The notes below the pieces were generated by a model. The model worked only from the letters and a program-made list of their open reading frames with translations, did no database searches and was not told where the DNA came from. Both the position numbers and the translations under genes were made by a program. 64,000 bases of DNA from Aspidapion aeneum (Eukaryota; Arthropoda; Insecta; Coleoptera; Brentidae). This document shows, piece after piece, positions 9,849 through 21,144 of the stretch. Location of the stretch: NCBI GenBank assembly GCA_963576565.1, contig OY755042.1, positions 18,141,272 to 18,205,271 of the forward strand, read 5' to 3'. Each line of letters opens with the position of its first letter. Within the stretch, counting starts at the first letter, position 1.

Positions 9849-10695
9849 GGTTGCAATATTTGAGTCAAGTACCTTACATTATCGAAAGGAGTCACCTTAT
9901 CTTTAGCACTATAAAAATATGTTACAAACATATTTAACATTTAACACGCGCTTTGAATATATAAAATAAATAGTATTTATATATTTTACGAGTGTACTAG
10001 TGTACTAGGCCAAACAGATAGGCAATTATTGTTAAAGTGAAACCAAAAATAAACCAAATAGAATATATAATTGCCATTAATTAGAAAAAGTGTTTGTTTA
10101 AAATACCTATTGTTAATTTTTTATTACACATTTGATTTGATATAGTTTTATTTGGTTGGTCAAAATACGATTTTTTTTAATAGTCATACCTAACACTGCT
10201 AAATTTACAATAAAAAAACATGAGAAATTAAAAACCATTGACGTAAAATAAGCGATCTCGTCATGCTGTTTGTCCGAAAGTCTGTCTGTCTAGGAAAAAA
10301 TTACATTATAACCCTAAAGTTCGATTAAGCTTAAGTTCAGGAAAATACTTTGCGCACGTGCCAAGAACAATAATTTTTCTTTAAGTGCGCGAAGAATATA
10401 AAAATACTCTGCCAATTTAGGGGCATTACACGATTAATGTATAATGTAATTTTTACCACTCAGTCAAATCAACTGAAATTCTGCTATATTTTCAATAAAA
10501 TAAAGTAATAATATATGCTCAAATAACAATTTTTTAATGTCCCTGGTATAAATCCTGATTGTGAATGTCAAACAACAATGAACACTAGCGGTTTAGATTT
10601 GAGATTTCGAATCACCGTAGCAACAAAGTATATACAAACCTGTCAGTCAAAAGCCAGCTTTTTTGAATTTTTTCAACAAAAAAGACAGATTTTCA
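9849..10695. other. AT-rich spacer
   Basis: No gene seen. The word AAAATACTCTGCCAAT.TA.GGGGC at about 10402 is shared with the outer edges of the hairpin-ended elements at 34113 and 50263. Confidence 0.4.
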
Positions 10696-11090
10696 ATGGA
10701 TTCTTCGGACGAGGATCTATCCTAGTCAGTTCTAGAAGCCGCTAGAGTCACTAATTTGGACCTGCTTCCTTTAAAATCCCGTTATAGGTATGAGAAAGAT
10801 TATAGTTTGTTTGAGACCTGGTACTAAATCCCTTCAAGAAGCCGTTTTTTTTCTTTGTTTTCTCCAAAATTTCCAAAACATGGAAACCAAATACCCTCTG
10901 GCTGAGGTACTCAATGCTCAAAAGTGTCATAAAACTAAGAAGGAACGTTGATTTGAGCAATTCTGTCAAAGTTATGGCGTATTTGAAAAAACAAAACTTT
11001 GGATTTAGACGAAAGAATCTTCACCTGACGAAATATATTTGCACAAGAAAGTTGCCACGATTCTTGGTTTGGCCCAAATACGTTAGAGCA
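10696..11090 (+). pseudogene. Probable Crypton-type (tyrosine recombinase) transposon fossil
   Basis: From the ATG at 10696 the plus strand reads MDSSDEDLS, a stop, then LLPLKSRYRYEKDYSLFETW. After shifts, a segment reads TKESSPDEIYLHKKVATILG. The order (acidic start, LP.KS...Y...Y..F..W, then a PDE.YL..KV..I.G block) is that of insect Crypton-like site-specific recombinases, where the last block opens the catalytic domain. Stops and frameshifts near 10726, 10820 and 10910 kill it. The catalytic R-H-R-Y residues are not present in what remains. The assignment rests on recall of family motifs. Confidence 0.45.
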
Positions 11091-11865
11091 TAAATATAGG
11101 GCATACCCATGCATTCTCACACGCGATGCTTGAAGCCAGGACCCCTATTTAATTCTTAATGTTCCTTTTTCGCATAGACAGGATTTCGGCTACTGCGCAT
11201 GCGTCAGTTTTGGGTGGTTTTGGAACATACTCCGTTACGTCACTATGCTATTTGACAATTGTCAAATGTTTAGGGTTATGTCTATTATTTTTTCTAAAAA
11301 CTAGTTGATTGGGTGAAAATTTATAAAATTGTGGATTAAAATTGTAGTTTTCCTAAAACTAATTGTGCAGATTTATTGTGTACACCATGAAAAGTGTTTA
11401 ATGGCATCTATAAACCACTCTTACCTTAATTAACAAATTAGAACGAAAAATACAAGTAGTTACCTGTTATGGGACACCCGTACTTCTTCCGGACATTTTT
11501 CCACAAACGGCACATGTTTTGCGTGAATCATTTCCCATTTTTCACAGAAAAAAACATAATTTTACACGACAAACGCAAAACACCGCAAAATGTCAATATG
11601 GCTTCCACTCACATAGCAGCTGTGTGTCTACATGACAAAACACACACATGCGTACTTGAAAATTCGCGTCCGCGAATTTAAATTTACCATTGTTTCCAAA
11701 GCCATCTATGAGGGCTCCACTTTTCGATTCTTTGAACATGTATTTATGCTACAATGTAATTGGTTTTGACGGAGCATGTCGCCGGGAAGAGCTCGAAAGA
11801 ATGTGTGTGGAGCACAGTGAAGAAAAAAAATATGTTAATTAGAAAAATTCCTGACTCAAAAAACA
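11091..11865. other. Intergenic DNA
   Basis: No coding signal. It contains an 18-bp perfect palindrome ATTTGACAATTGTCAAAT at about 11249. Confidence 0.4.
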
Positions 11866-11915
11866 ATACCTTCAGGAGTTTTATTATATAATACCTTCAG
11901 GAGTTTTATTATATA
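11866..11915. repeat. Perfect 25-bp tandem duplication
   Basis: ATACCTTCAGGAGTTTTATT plus ATATA occurs twice head to tail, starting at 11866 and 11891. Confidence 0.9.
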
Positions 11916-13368
11916 AAATTTACAGTATTCTATAATTTTTTTATAATAAATCTTGTGGAATTAAACAGTCTCACTTCTGAAGTGTAAAACACTTGTTGTG
12001 AGATAAAATACTTGTTGTTCCGAAAATATGCCAAATGAAGGAAACCAGAAACCCCACATAGGCGGTTTTTCGTAAATTACAAAAAAAGGGGCATGTACGG
12101 TACAATGCATTGGAATTAATACATTCGGTAAAATGCCATCGGTTGGAAATCTTCAAGTGTCGCAGACGGGTACCTTGACAGCTTAACTGGATTTCAAAAA
12201 AGTATATCAAATAAAGTTTTGAACTTCAGCGACCCTGTTCCTTCCACCTGTCAGCAACTTTCACCTATACAGCCTTACAAAGTGCCCCCATCTAGTTACA
12301 GCTTGGTGCTTCCAAAAACTTAGCAGTGGAGAACCGAAAATCAAGTTTCCAATTTCCTACTTCATTGGAAAAGACCTAAGCCTCTGCTATCAACTTACAG
12401 CACGCTACAAATTGCACTTTCAAAATTAATGTGAATAATAATAACTTTTTAGTTTTTTCCTCAAGCTTATAGAAAAGTAGTGTACCTAACAGGCGCGTAA
12501 AGTGACTTTTCCACACTTGATTACTGGGCGCACTCCGCTATCGCGTCGTAAGGTAAACTACTATTTTATATACAGTGAAAGACTAAAGCTATGACCAATT
12601 ATTAGGTTGTTCAAGTGTATGCGTTTTTAAAATTAGCTAACAAAGAATCATTTCATTATTCCAAAAAAAAATCTAATGTTTTCTAATTCCAAAATTTTAG
12701 GAATCTTTCAAAACGTTTAAGTATGTCATGTAACCATACGTTTAATTTTACTACTACAACTAGTTGACAAAGCCAATTCCCATGAAAATTGCTTAAAATA
12801 TTTTTAAAGATACTTTATAGAAAAAAATATTTTTCCTGTAAGATGACCCGGCATCAAGATGGCCGCGCCCAGTGGCTCTAGTCCAGCTAAATACCTTGCT
12901 GTCACTTAAAAATCCTATATTTGTTACGACCCCATGCATTTTCACATTTACAAATTTACGCTGAAACTTTACTAAAATTTCAAATGCTCACATTTAACTT
13001 TTATCATTGTTTATTTGATATGCATGTAGGTATATGTTCCACAACTTTGATTTTCCCTGTGGTATAGTATGAGTAAAGTTCTCGGTACTGTAAAACTTGT
13101 AGCGTAAACCAAAGCTAATAATAAAGTTAAAACTTTATATGTTGAACTATAATTTAATTCTGCTCAAATTCCCCTCCGATCTTCTCATAACGAGTTAGAG
13201 ACGACAGTCTGAATGTATAAAAACTTTTATTTTGTATGTTGTTTCAATAAAAACTTTTTGCTCGTGACTGACTGTCATAAAGTTATACTTTTGCATTGGT
13301 GGTACATCAAGACTAAATGAGCAATAAATGGAGCGATGAAGGATTTCAAAACTTCCTAGCTTGTTATA
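11916..13368. other. AT-rich spacer
   Basis: No supported gene or repeat. A short GC-richer stretch AAGATGGCCGCGCCC near 12857 has no obvious partner. Confidence 0.35.
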
Positions 13369-14463
13369 CCGTAAACCGGGATAATTTTGTGACTTGGGTA
13401 TTACTTTGGGACATATTGTATTTTTTCCACATTGTACTACCTTAAACAAATATTCACGCAGTAAATACGACAATTTTGGTACGCAGTCTTGTTCATACGA
13501 TAATAGTAAAGAAAAAAATTAAGTTTGGCAAAATTGCCTTATTTCTGACAGCTGCAGTAATTTTTTAACCGCTAAAGCTGTTTTCGAGCATTTTTAGAAG
13601 CTCTGTAAACTTTCTATTGTGCAACCAAACCGATCATAGGTACTTTAATTTAGGTAAGTACGTCTTATGTAGTTATATTTTGACTATATGTATTTTGATA
13701 ATATAAGAAAAAAATCGTTGTTTACATTAAAGACATGCTGTTGTAAATTGGGTACATGTTCCAAAGTTAGACCGCAAAAGTTCGACGTGTAATCTAATAT
13801 AAAAAACGTGGTATACCAAATACACTGGCTGATATTTTCTAGTACTTCTGTTTATCTCTTTTAGAAGGAACAGCGTATACTTGGTGCACGAAACTACAAA
13901 AATTATTCTGTCAGCTTTATATTTAGTCCTTGTTTAGAGTGTTATATCCTTAAGTTTTTAATACCAAATTCGAGAAATTTTTGTTTACTTATCTTGTTAT
14001 ATAGCGGTAAAAGCTTCTTAAACAAATTATAGTCGTGTTCTTTTTGAATCTGTTATATATAAAATATCACAAAAATATGTTTTCTATATGCTTTTTCATT
14101 TAGAATTAAAAATGCAACGTCTATCTTTGGGCCACAGGTCCATAACGTTAAAATATTCATATAACACGCTAGTGTACCAAAGTTACCCCAAGTAGTGGGG
14201 TAACATAGGGACTAGTGTTGTAAAATGTCCAGAAATATGTTTTTGGAAATATTTCCGGAAATATTTCCTGAAACATTTGAAATATATGGAAGTATTGGAA
14301 ATATATGAAATATTAAAAAAATAAATAGGAAATATTAATTTATAAAATCATAACAAAACACCGGAAAACACAGAAGGCTTAGACATGAACACAAATCAGG
14401 AGTTATTCTTCAAACAAATATACAGAAATAAGGTCAAATTTGTATAACCAAAATCTCATTCCT

Positions 14464-14541
14464 AAAACACTACACTATTCACTAGTCGAGCAAGAGGCAT
14501 ATCTTCATCGCTGTCATCAGTAACACACTCAATAACATCGT
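14464..14541 (-). pseudogene. C-terminal tail of an unidentified transposase-like protein
   Basis: The minus-strand frame reads DVIECVTDDSDEDMPLARLV then NSVVF and a stop. An acidic tail followed by MPLARL is common at the ends of DDE-type transposases. It lies inside the TA-flanked element but could belong to another element. Only this tail is legible. Confidence 0.35.
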
Positions 14542-14676
14542 CTTGTCAGTCTACTTCCTAAAAATCTTCAATAGCATCGAAAATAAAAATTGTTCTATAG
14601 TAAGTTTAATGCTTAAAAGGGCCTATCCTTAAATTAGGCAATGCTCAAGTGGGGGTTTTGGCCTTGCATTACACTC

Positions 14677-14812
14677 CCCACATAGCAGAAATCAAAACAA
14701 CGTTAAAAACTCACACCGAAATAACGTGGCTTTGAAAATAACGTTAAAAAGCGACCTATTAAATTTAAAAAAATGTGTGTTTTTAACGTTGTTTTGATTT
14801 GTGCTTTGTGGG
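14677..14812. mobile_element. CCCACATAGC-family MITE, 136 bp
   Basis: TIRs of about 38 bp: CCCACATAGCAGAAATCAAA at the left and the near-perfect complement ending CTTTGTGGG at the right, with AACGTTAAAAAC in both arms. The dinucleotide TC flanks both sides once the BEL/Pao insertion is removed (14675-14676 and 21626-21627). This gives the same 2-bp duplication length as the copy at 163-1130. It would fold into one long hairpin. Confidence 0.85.
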
Positions 14813-14813
14813 T
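14808..14813. repeat. Target-site duplication of the BEL/Pao element, left copy
   Basis: GTGGGT immediately left of the LTR; the identical hexamer follows the other LTR at 21621-21626. It is the last five bases of the CCCACATAGC MITE plus one flanking base. Confidence 0.9.
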
Positions 14814-15286
14814 TGTTAGCCCACGGATAGAAAAACGTTAAAGGCAATGAATGGACTGTAAATATTTTTAATGATATCGCGAGCAAACATAAATATTGGT
14901 ATGAAATTACGAAATAATCAAAATGTCCATAGGTAAAATATTGATATCACACAACGGTAATCATAGACAAGCACTCACCTCCTTTGCTTCAAGTTATCCT
15001 CGTTCCCAGGGGCCCCCGATTGGATCTAATGATGTCACCACGTAGCTGAAGGGTTGGAGTTTCTAGTTCTATGCTTCAGTACACAAAAATCGAGCACTTT
15101 CAGGTGTAGATATTTGAAAATAGTTGGAGAACGAAATTAACACGCCTTTTTCTCTTGGCGATTGACAATGATCTCACCGGTTGTTGGTGCGCATGTCCAA
15201 ATACGCTGAATGCGCTTTGCCTTTCATACAGTTGTGTGTTTTTAAAAATATATATAAACAACCGCGAAATTTAGCGGGAGCTAACA
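14814..15286 (-). repeat. 3' LTR of the BEL/Pao retrotransposon
   Basis: 473 bp, with TGTTAGC/GCTAACA termini. Nearly identical to the other LTR at 21145-21620 apart from a few substitutions and short indels (for example around 14870 and 14893). Element orientation is minus, so this is the downstream LTR. Confidence 0.95.
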
Positions 15287-15302
15287 TAACTGCCCTCCAA
15301 AA
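15287..15302 (-). promoter_or_regulatory. Polypurine tract
   Basis: On the element strand TTTTGGAGGGCAGTTA lies directly upstream of the 3' LTR. It is the purine-rich primer for plus-strand DNA synthesis; GGAGGG is the core, and a few pyrimidines lie between it and the LTR. Confidence 0.6.
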
Positions 15303-15519
15303 CACACAAATTTAGAATCTCAACCGGACAGATATAGATATAAGAAAAAGAATCGACCGATAAATATAAATGAATGAAAATAGATAAGTATCGTAAGTTT
15401 ATTTAGAGATAACGAAATCCCGAAAAAAGGCAAAATAAACAAACAAAAAATTCAAAAAAAAATTAAAAATAAAAAACCTATTGTAATACCCGGTAAAAGG
15501 TAGAAAATTAAAATTACTT

Positions 15520-18500
15520 TTAATTTGGCAAGAGGCACAGTTTTACAACTGGCCGCTTATAAACACCGGTAACCGTTTTTACCGTCGCAACACGCACCTG
15601 ACCGTCCCCGCCGGGATGCAGTTCGATGACCCGACCGACCGGCCATTTCAAAGGCGTTTGAATGTGATCACTTGTTATGATAACCAAATCATTTAATTTG
15701 ATATTTGGGGACAAATCAGCCCACTTGTGTCGCTGTTGTAGCGTATGCAAATACTCTATAGAATACCGTTTCCAAAAATCATTATGTAGTTTTTGGATTA
15801 GTTGCCATCTCGAGAGCCGATTTAGGGGAACCTCGGACAAATCTGACTCCGGAATTTCAGAGTTAAGGGGTTCAAGTGTCAAAAAATGCCCAGGGGTAAG
15901 AGGTTGAAGATCGTGTGGGTCTGAAGAGGCAGGAGATAAAGGGCGACTATTAAGTACGGCTTCTATGCGACAGGTAAGGGTGGACATCTCCATGATAGAC
16001 AACTTCTGGTCGCCGACAACTCGAACAAAGTGAGTTTTAAAACTTTTGACGCCAGCTTCTGCCAGGCCATTGAAATGTGGACTGAGAGGAGGTCCCAGAT
16101 GCCAACGAATAGAAAGTCTGGTGGCAGCACTTCTTGCGTAATCCAGTAATTGGTTACGAAACCCTATAAAATTACTGCCTTGATCTGACCAGCATTGCGT
16201 CACGCTTCCGCGTCTAGAAATGAATCGATGGAATGCACCTACGAACCCTTCGGTGGACAGTTCCATGGTTAATTCCAAATGCACGCAATGTGTGGCCGTA
16301 CAGACAAACACACAGACATACGATTTGAAAGCTCTACAACCACGGTAACGATGAGGAATCACAAAGAAAGGTCCACAAAAGTCGATAGCTACACTCGAAA
16401 AAGGTTTAAGCTGATTGATTCGATGAGCGGGAAGTGAACTCATTATGGGCGGTCTATAGGGTTTAGGGTTGATTCTAAAACATTGCAAGCACTTGGATAT
16501 GGTTCTTTGAATTGCCCGTCTGGCAGATAATATCCAAAATTGCTGTAAAAGCAGATTATGTAATGTTTTAAACCCAGGATGAAGATATTGTCGATGAGCG
16601 GACTCGATAAGAAGTGTAGTTAAACGATGGTCACTCGAAAGTAAGACGGGGTGTTTTGCAGAATAAGACAAAAGGTCAGATTTTTGTAATCTGCCACCGA
16701 CTCTAATGATATTATTCTCATCAAGAAAAGGTGAAAGTTTTCGCAAAGGTTTCGGTATTGGTTTATCCTTAGATAACGCAGAAAAAAGCTCAGAAAAACA
16801 AGAACCTTGAACGCGTTTGATAAGAAGGTGTAACGCACTTTGCATCTCACCGGTGGTAGGAAAAACAATATTCTCAAAAATAACTTTTTGGTCCGGCGGC
16901 TTAGTGGGTTTTTGATAGGAATGGTTTTGAAAAAAGTTAACTATTCGAAGGACATAACAAATGATACGTTGAATTTTGGATATAGATGAATATTTGATAA
17001 GAAGCTGATCTAAGAAGTTGACATCAATTATCGCATTGCAACAGACTTTTGGCTTTTCCTCCAGATTAATATCTCCGAAATCAATCGGCATTTTTGATTT
17101 ATGAAAATCGGGCCATTCGTTTTCGGGAGACCGCAAAAACGACGGTGCGTTCCACCACATGTCATGTGACATGAGCTGTGAAGGGGTGGCCCCTCGTGAC
17201 GCAATATCGGCTGCATTCAAAGCAGAAGGAATGTAGCGCCACGAGTTTGAGGGGATGATTTCTTGGATTCTACTGACGCGATTTCCAACAAAGGTTTGCC
17301 AGCGATTAGGAGGGGATGAAAGCCAGTGCAATACGACTTGCGAATCGCAGAAAGTAACGATATTTGTAAAAGTTATTTTTCCTTCATAGCTAGATAAAAC
17401 GAAGTCAATTAATTCGCTTAAAAGAAATGCGCCTAGGAGTTCTAGCCTAGCCAAAGTTTGTGACTTTATAGGCGCGACCCTAGATTTTGCAGATATGAGA
17501 GAAACAGATATATTGTTTTCCTCTTCTACACGAAAATATACGACGCCTGCGTAGCCTCGAATTGAAGCGTCACAGAAGCCGATGATTTGACAGGTATTGG
17601 TTTTTGACAGTTTGATTTGTCGGGGTAATTGAAAATTGGAAAGAAGCGGGAATTCAGAACGAAGTTTGTTCCAAGAGTCGATGATAGAAGAATCTGGTTC
17701 TTCGTCCCAGCCTACTTTCGATATCCACAACTGTTGCAAAATAAATTTTGCTTGTAGCAACAAGGGACAAAGAAAACCTAAGGGGTCGAAGATTGTTCCT
17801 ATGATAGATAAAATAGAACGTTTGGTTGGGGGTTTGTCCTTCATTCGGCATTGATAAGAAAAAATGTCGTTTTTTGGATGCCATTGAAGTCCTAAAACTT
17901 TGATAAAGTGGGGTTCCTCCTTGTCGAAAGAGAGAGGCATTTGACGATCGGACTCTGGCAATGTTGCCAATAACTCCGGACAATTGCTTGCCCATTTTTT
18001 AAGTTCAAATCCTCCCGACTTCAACAAATCATTGAGTTCTGTTTGAAGGGAGAGAGCTTCAGAAAGCGAAGGGCTAGTTCCCAAGATATCGTCGATATAG
18101 ATTGACGTTTTTAGAACAGTACTAGTCATAGGAAAACGTTCCTTTTCTCTCTCTGCCAGCTCATTTAAGGTACGCATGGCTAGAAAAGGTGAGCATGTCA
18201 TGCCAAAAGTGACAGTAGAAAGTTCCCACACTGAAAGTGGGTCCTGTGGAGAAAACCTCCACAATATCCTTTGATAAGGACGGTGATAAGGACTGATAAG
18301 GACTTGACGGAACATCTGTTTGATATCAGCAATGTAGGCAATAGGATTAAGACGAAATGTAAGGAGTAAAGAAGCAATATCTTTTTGAAGTTTCGGTCCA
18401 GATAACAATGTGTCATTGAGACTAATATTTTTTGGGGTGACTGCTGAACAATCCCAGACCACCCTTAATTTTGTTCTCAAGCTTTCGGGCTTTAAAACGC

Positions 18501-20832
18501 AATGATGTGCTAAAAAACACGATACGTCGACCTTTGGTTGACTAGATAAAACCAAACTCATATGATTAGAATCGATATAGTCTTGCATGAAATTTGAATA
18601 GGCAGTGTACAGATCAGGATTTCTGATTAATCTATTTTCTAGAAGTAAAAATCTACGATAAGCTTGCGGATAAGTATTTCCTAGGTCAGGGTTTATTTTA
18701 TCTTTAAACGGAAGATCTACCATGAATCTACCGCTCGGTTGCCGTAATACACTAGCAGTAAAAATTGATTCTGCTTGTTTTTCTTCCTTTGATAAGATTT
18801 GTTTTTTAGGCAAATGTTCGATTTCCCAAAACCTAGGGAGAATGACCTCTAAAGGAGGTGAATGACTCGTTAAAAAACAACTGGTTCGTTCCGTAAGACT
18901 ACCTACTTCGTCAACCTTTCCCATGACGACCCAGCCAAAGATAGTTTCAAGGGCTGAAGGCTGCCCTACCTGTCCAAGAACCCTGCCCTCCTTGAAAATC
19001 TGTGCGAATAGCTCGCAACCAATAACCAGGTCCACAGGTCTAGATTTGAAATAAGATGGGTCGGCAAGTTTAAGGTTTCCCAAGTGTTTCCACTGATTAT
19101 CGTTCAAGGAGAATGTAGGCATATTGGAACATAGTTGTGGAACAACAATTGCTTCGAAATTAAGTAAAGGAGTGACTTGTCCTTGTGGCTTAATGTGACA
19201 TTGAACGAGCCCTTTGGAAGTAAAAGAAGACATCTGATTTAATCCGAATATTTCAGTGGTGTAACTTCGCCTAGGAAGATTAAGACGCTGAATACACTTT
19301 TCACTGATGAATCCAGTCTGTGATCCAGAATCAAGCAGTGCCCTTACAGGTTGAAAATTTCCGCAACCGTCCATAACATCTATTATGGCGGTGCATAAAA
19401 GAAAGGTACCTGAAGGTCCTGAGGCATTTAATGACACATGAAGATTATTGACAGGTGGTGTGTGAATGACAGGACTAGTATCTTGGCTTCCAGACGCTTG
19501 ATTAGTTTCTAAGATATGAGTTAAAGTGTGGTGCCTTTTACTATTGCAAGTCCTGCATGAATATTTTGATTTGCACGTATCTACATCATGCAAGGGATGA
19601 AAACACGCTAAACATAATTTTTTCTGTTTGACGAAAGATAGGCGATCGATAGGTGAGAGATCAAGAAATGTTTGACATTTCGAAAGCACGTGACCTTGAT
19701 TACATCGGAAACATTTTATTCCCGTACTCGAATTAGTTGAGGTGCCAGCCAGTCCTATAAAAGGCGAGTTGGATGATTTATAGGTAGGCTTTTGCCCAAA
19801 CTGATTTCGCATAGAATTTGAATTTTGATAGGTAGGCTTTTGCCCAGACTGATTTTGCATAGAATTTGATTTTTGATAGATAGGCACCTTTTTGGGTGCT
19901 GTTGATTGAGGAAGTGATTCCAAAACTTTACATCTTTTTTCTAGAAATTGAAAAAGTGACTGAAAAGTGGGAATTTCGGTATTAGTATTGGCGTGACTCA
20001 TTTCGAAATTTGAACGCGTTGGAATATCCAATTTTTCTAATAAAATGAAATAAATAATAAAGTCCCAACTGTCAACGTCAAAGCTAAGTGATTTTAAAAT
20101 TTCTAGGGATTCAGAAAAGGTGTCAATTAAATTACGCAATTCTTTAGCTGACTCGTTTTTTAAGGTGGAGTTCATAATTGAGCTTAAAGCATCATTTGCG
20201 AGATCTCGCTTGTTTTGATATCTATTGACTAATTTGTCATAAGCAATTTTATAATTTTGATCAGATAAGCTAATCCCTGATATCAATTTTAAAGGCTCAT
20301 CCTCGAGATATGAAAATAAATATTGGAGTTTTCGGACGTTACTTAGACTTTGATTTTGATCTATAATGTTATTAAAAAGATCGAAAAAGCTTGGCCATAA
20401 TTTTTTATCACCTCGAAATATGGGAATACCTAACTCTTTGAGTTTTGGAGTTTCAGATTCGTTTTGTCTAACATATGATCCCGAAAAAGATGGGGCCTCA
20501 ACCGGAAATATTTTAGAGTAAACCCCCTTACACGCATAAAAATATTTACGAGCTTCTGAAAGGATCGCATCCTGCGTTTTAAATTCCTCATCGTCCGAGT
20601 CGTCTAGCAACATAATGACGTCATTATGTGCCAGCATGCATTTATCGAAGGTTTCATCCAAATCGGCATACCTCACTTGAAACTCGTTTCTCGCTCTTTC
20701 ATCTTTTTCCGCAGTCTGCGACAACACATAACACTCGGTGATCGCAGATAAAAAACCCTTGCGTTTTTGTACGGCTTTTTTGACAGACATGATTTTACCT
20801 TTGAAATGACGAAATTGTCGGTAAATATACAA
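15520..20832 (-). CDS. gag-pol: BEL/Pao retrotransposon Gag-Pol polyprotein
   Basis: A single open frame of 1770 codons encodes every protein needed for retrotransposition. Met15 (20788-20790, MSVKKAVQKRKG) is the more plausible start than Met1. In order: a Gag region of the DUF1759 kind (about 130-290); cysteine/histidine knuckles (about 371-440, CX2CX3HX4C first); an aspartic protease of the DUF1758 kind with ALLDSGSQTGF (Asp501); reverse transcriptase with AYIADIKQMFRQV and YIDD at 912-915; RNase H with FCDAS (Asp1088); integrase with a Zn-binding HPG...H...CLQC head; a catalytic triad Asp1484, Asp1550, Glu1592; and the C-terminal DUF5641-type tail ending KRPVVKLCLLP. Length and domain order are those of intact BEL/Pao elements. 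No env frame follows. No stop or frameshift is seen, so the copy may be active. Expression would be driven by the LTR at 21145-21620. Confidence 0.97.
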   Translation of the reverse strand: MYIYRQFRHFKGKIMSVKKAVQKRKGFLSAITECYVLSQTAEKDERARNEFQVRYADLDETFDKCMLAHNDVIMLLDDSDDEEFKTQDAILSEARKYFYACKGVYSKIFPVEAPSFSGSYVRQNESETPKLKELGIPIFRGDKKLWPSFFDLFNNIIDQNQSLSNVRKLQYLFSYLEDEPLKLISGISLSDQNYKIAYDKLVNRYQNKRDLANDALSSIMNSTLKNESAKELRNLIDTFSESLEILKSLSFDVDSWDFIIYFILLEKLDIPTRSNFEMSHANTNTEIPTFQSLFQFLEKRCKVLESLPQSTAPKKVPIYQKSNSMQNQSGQKPTYQNSNSMRNQFGQKPTYKSSNSPFIGLAGTSTNSSTGIKCFRCNQGHVLSKCQTFLDLSPIDRLSFVKQKKLCLACFHPLHDVDTCKSKYSCRTCNSKRHHTLTHILETNQASGSQDTSPVIHTPPVNNLHVSLNASGPSGTFLLCTAIIDVMDGCGNFQPVRALLDSGSQTGFISEKCIQRLNLPRRSYTTEIFGLNQMSSFTSKGLVQCHIKPQGQVTPLLNFEAIVVPQLCSNMPTFSLNDNQWKHLGNLKLADPSYFKSRPVDLVIGCELFAQIFKEGRVLGQVGQPSALETIFGWVVMGKVDEVGSLTERTSCFLTSHSPPLEVILPRFWEIEHLPKKQILSKEEKQAESIFTASVLRQPSGRFMVDLPFKDKINPDLGNTYPQAYRRFLLLENRLIRNPDLYTAYSNFMQDYIDSNHMSLVLSSQPKVDVSCFLAHHCVLKPESLRTKLRVVWDCSAVTPKNISLNDTLLSGPKLQKDIASLLLTFRLNPIAYIADIKQMFRQVLISPYHRPYQRILWRFSPQDPLSVWELSTVTFGMTCSPFLAMRTLNELAEREKERFPMTSTVLKTSIYIDDILGTSPSLSEALSLQTELNDLLKSGGFELKKWASNCPELLATLPESDRQMPLSFDKEEPHFIKVLGLQWHPKNDIFSYQCRMKDKPPTKRSILSIIGTIFDPLGFLCPLLLQAKFILQQLWISKVGWDEEPDSSIIDSWNKLRSEFPLLSNFQLPRQIKLSKTNTCQIIGFCDASIRGYAGVVYFRVEEENNISVSLISAKSRVAPIKSQTLARLELLGAFLLSELIDFVLSSYEGKITFTNIVTFCDSQVVLHWLSSPPNRWQTFVGNRVSRIQEIIPSNSWRYIPSALNAADIASRGATPSQLMSHDMWWNAPSFLRSPENEWPDFHKSKMPIDFGDINLEEKPKVCCNAIIDVNFLDQLLIKYSSISKIQRIICYVLRIVNFFQNHSYQKPTKPPDQKVIFENIVFPTTGEMQSALHLLIKRVQGSCFSELFSALSKDKPIPKPLRKLSPFLDENNIIRVGGRLQKSDLLSYSAKHPVLLSSDHRLTTLLIESAHRQYLHPGFKTLHNLLLQQFWILSARRAIQRTISKCLQCFRINPKPYRPPIMSSLPAHRINQLKPFSSVAIDFCGPFFVIPHRYRGCRAFKSYVCVFVCTATHCVHLELTMELSTEGFVGAFHRFISRRGSVTQCWSDQGSNFIGFRNQLLDYARSAATRLSIRWHLGPPLSPHFNGLAEAGVKSFKTHFVRVVGDQKLSIMEMSTLTCRIEAVLNSRPLSPASSDPHDLQPLTPGHFLTLEPLNSEIPESDLSEVPLNRLSRWQLIQKLHNDFWKRYSIEYLHTLQQRHKWADLSPNIKLNDLVIITSDHIQTPLKWPVGRVIELHPGGDGQVRVATVKTVTGVYKRPVVKLCLLPN

Positions 20833-21144
20833 TTAACGCTAAATTAATGCTTCTGAAATAGAAAAATGACGAATTGTCGAAAATATGCACTAATTTATCG
20901 CCAATTGATAAAAATTGTTTTAAATATCGAAATGATATGATACAGTACTGAACTTTTGTTTTGTTTTGATTCCTACTCGCTTTGTTTACTGAATGACCAC
21001 GCAAAAGGCACGTGCACCGACGACTTTCGATGCTATGCGAAAATTCAAGGACGCCTTGTTTTTCAGCATGAAAGTAGTGGCCGACCTATTAATACCGTCG
21101 TATGGATTTATTCTAAAAATAATTCGGCTCGAACGGAACACTTA
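20833..21144 (-). other. Leader between 5' LTR and gag-pol, primer-binding region
   Basis: About 310-350 bp untranslated leader. Directly after the LTR the element strand reads TAAGTGTTCCGTTCGAGCCG. It does not start with the usual TGG expected for annealing to a tRNA CCA end. CGTTCGAGCC looks like T-loop text, so an internally priming or fragment tRNA is possible. No primer is assigned. Confidence 0.5.

Noticed and set aside
16620..18416. Several 60-113 codon frames within the BEL/Pao region
   Set aside because: Alternative-frame or antisense shadows of the 1770-codon gag-pol.
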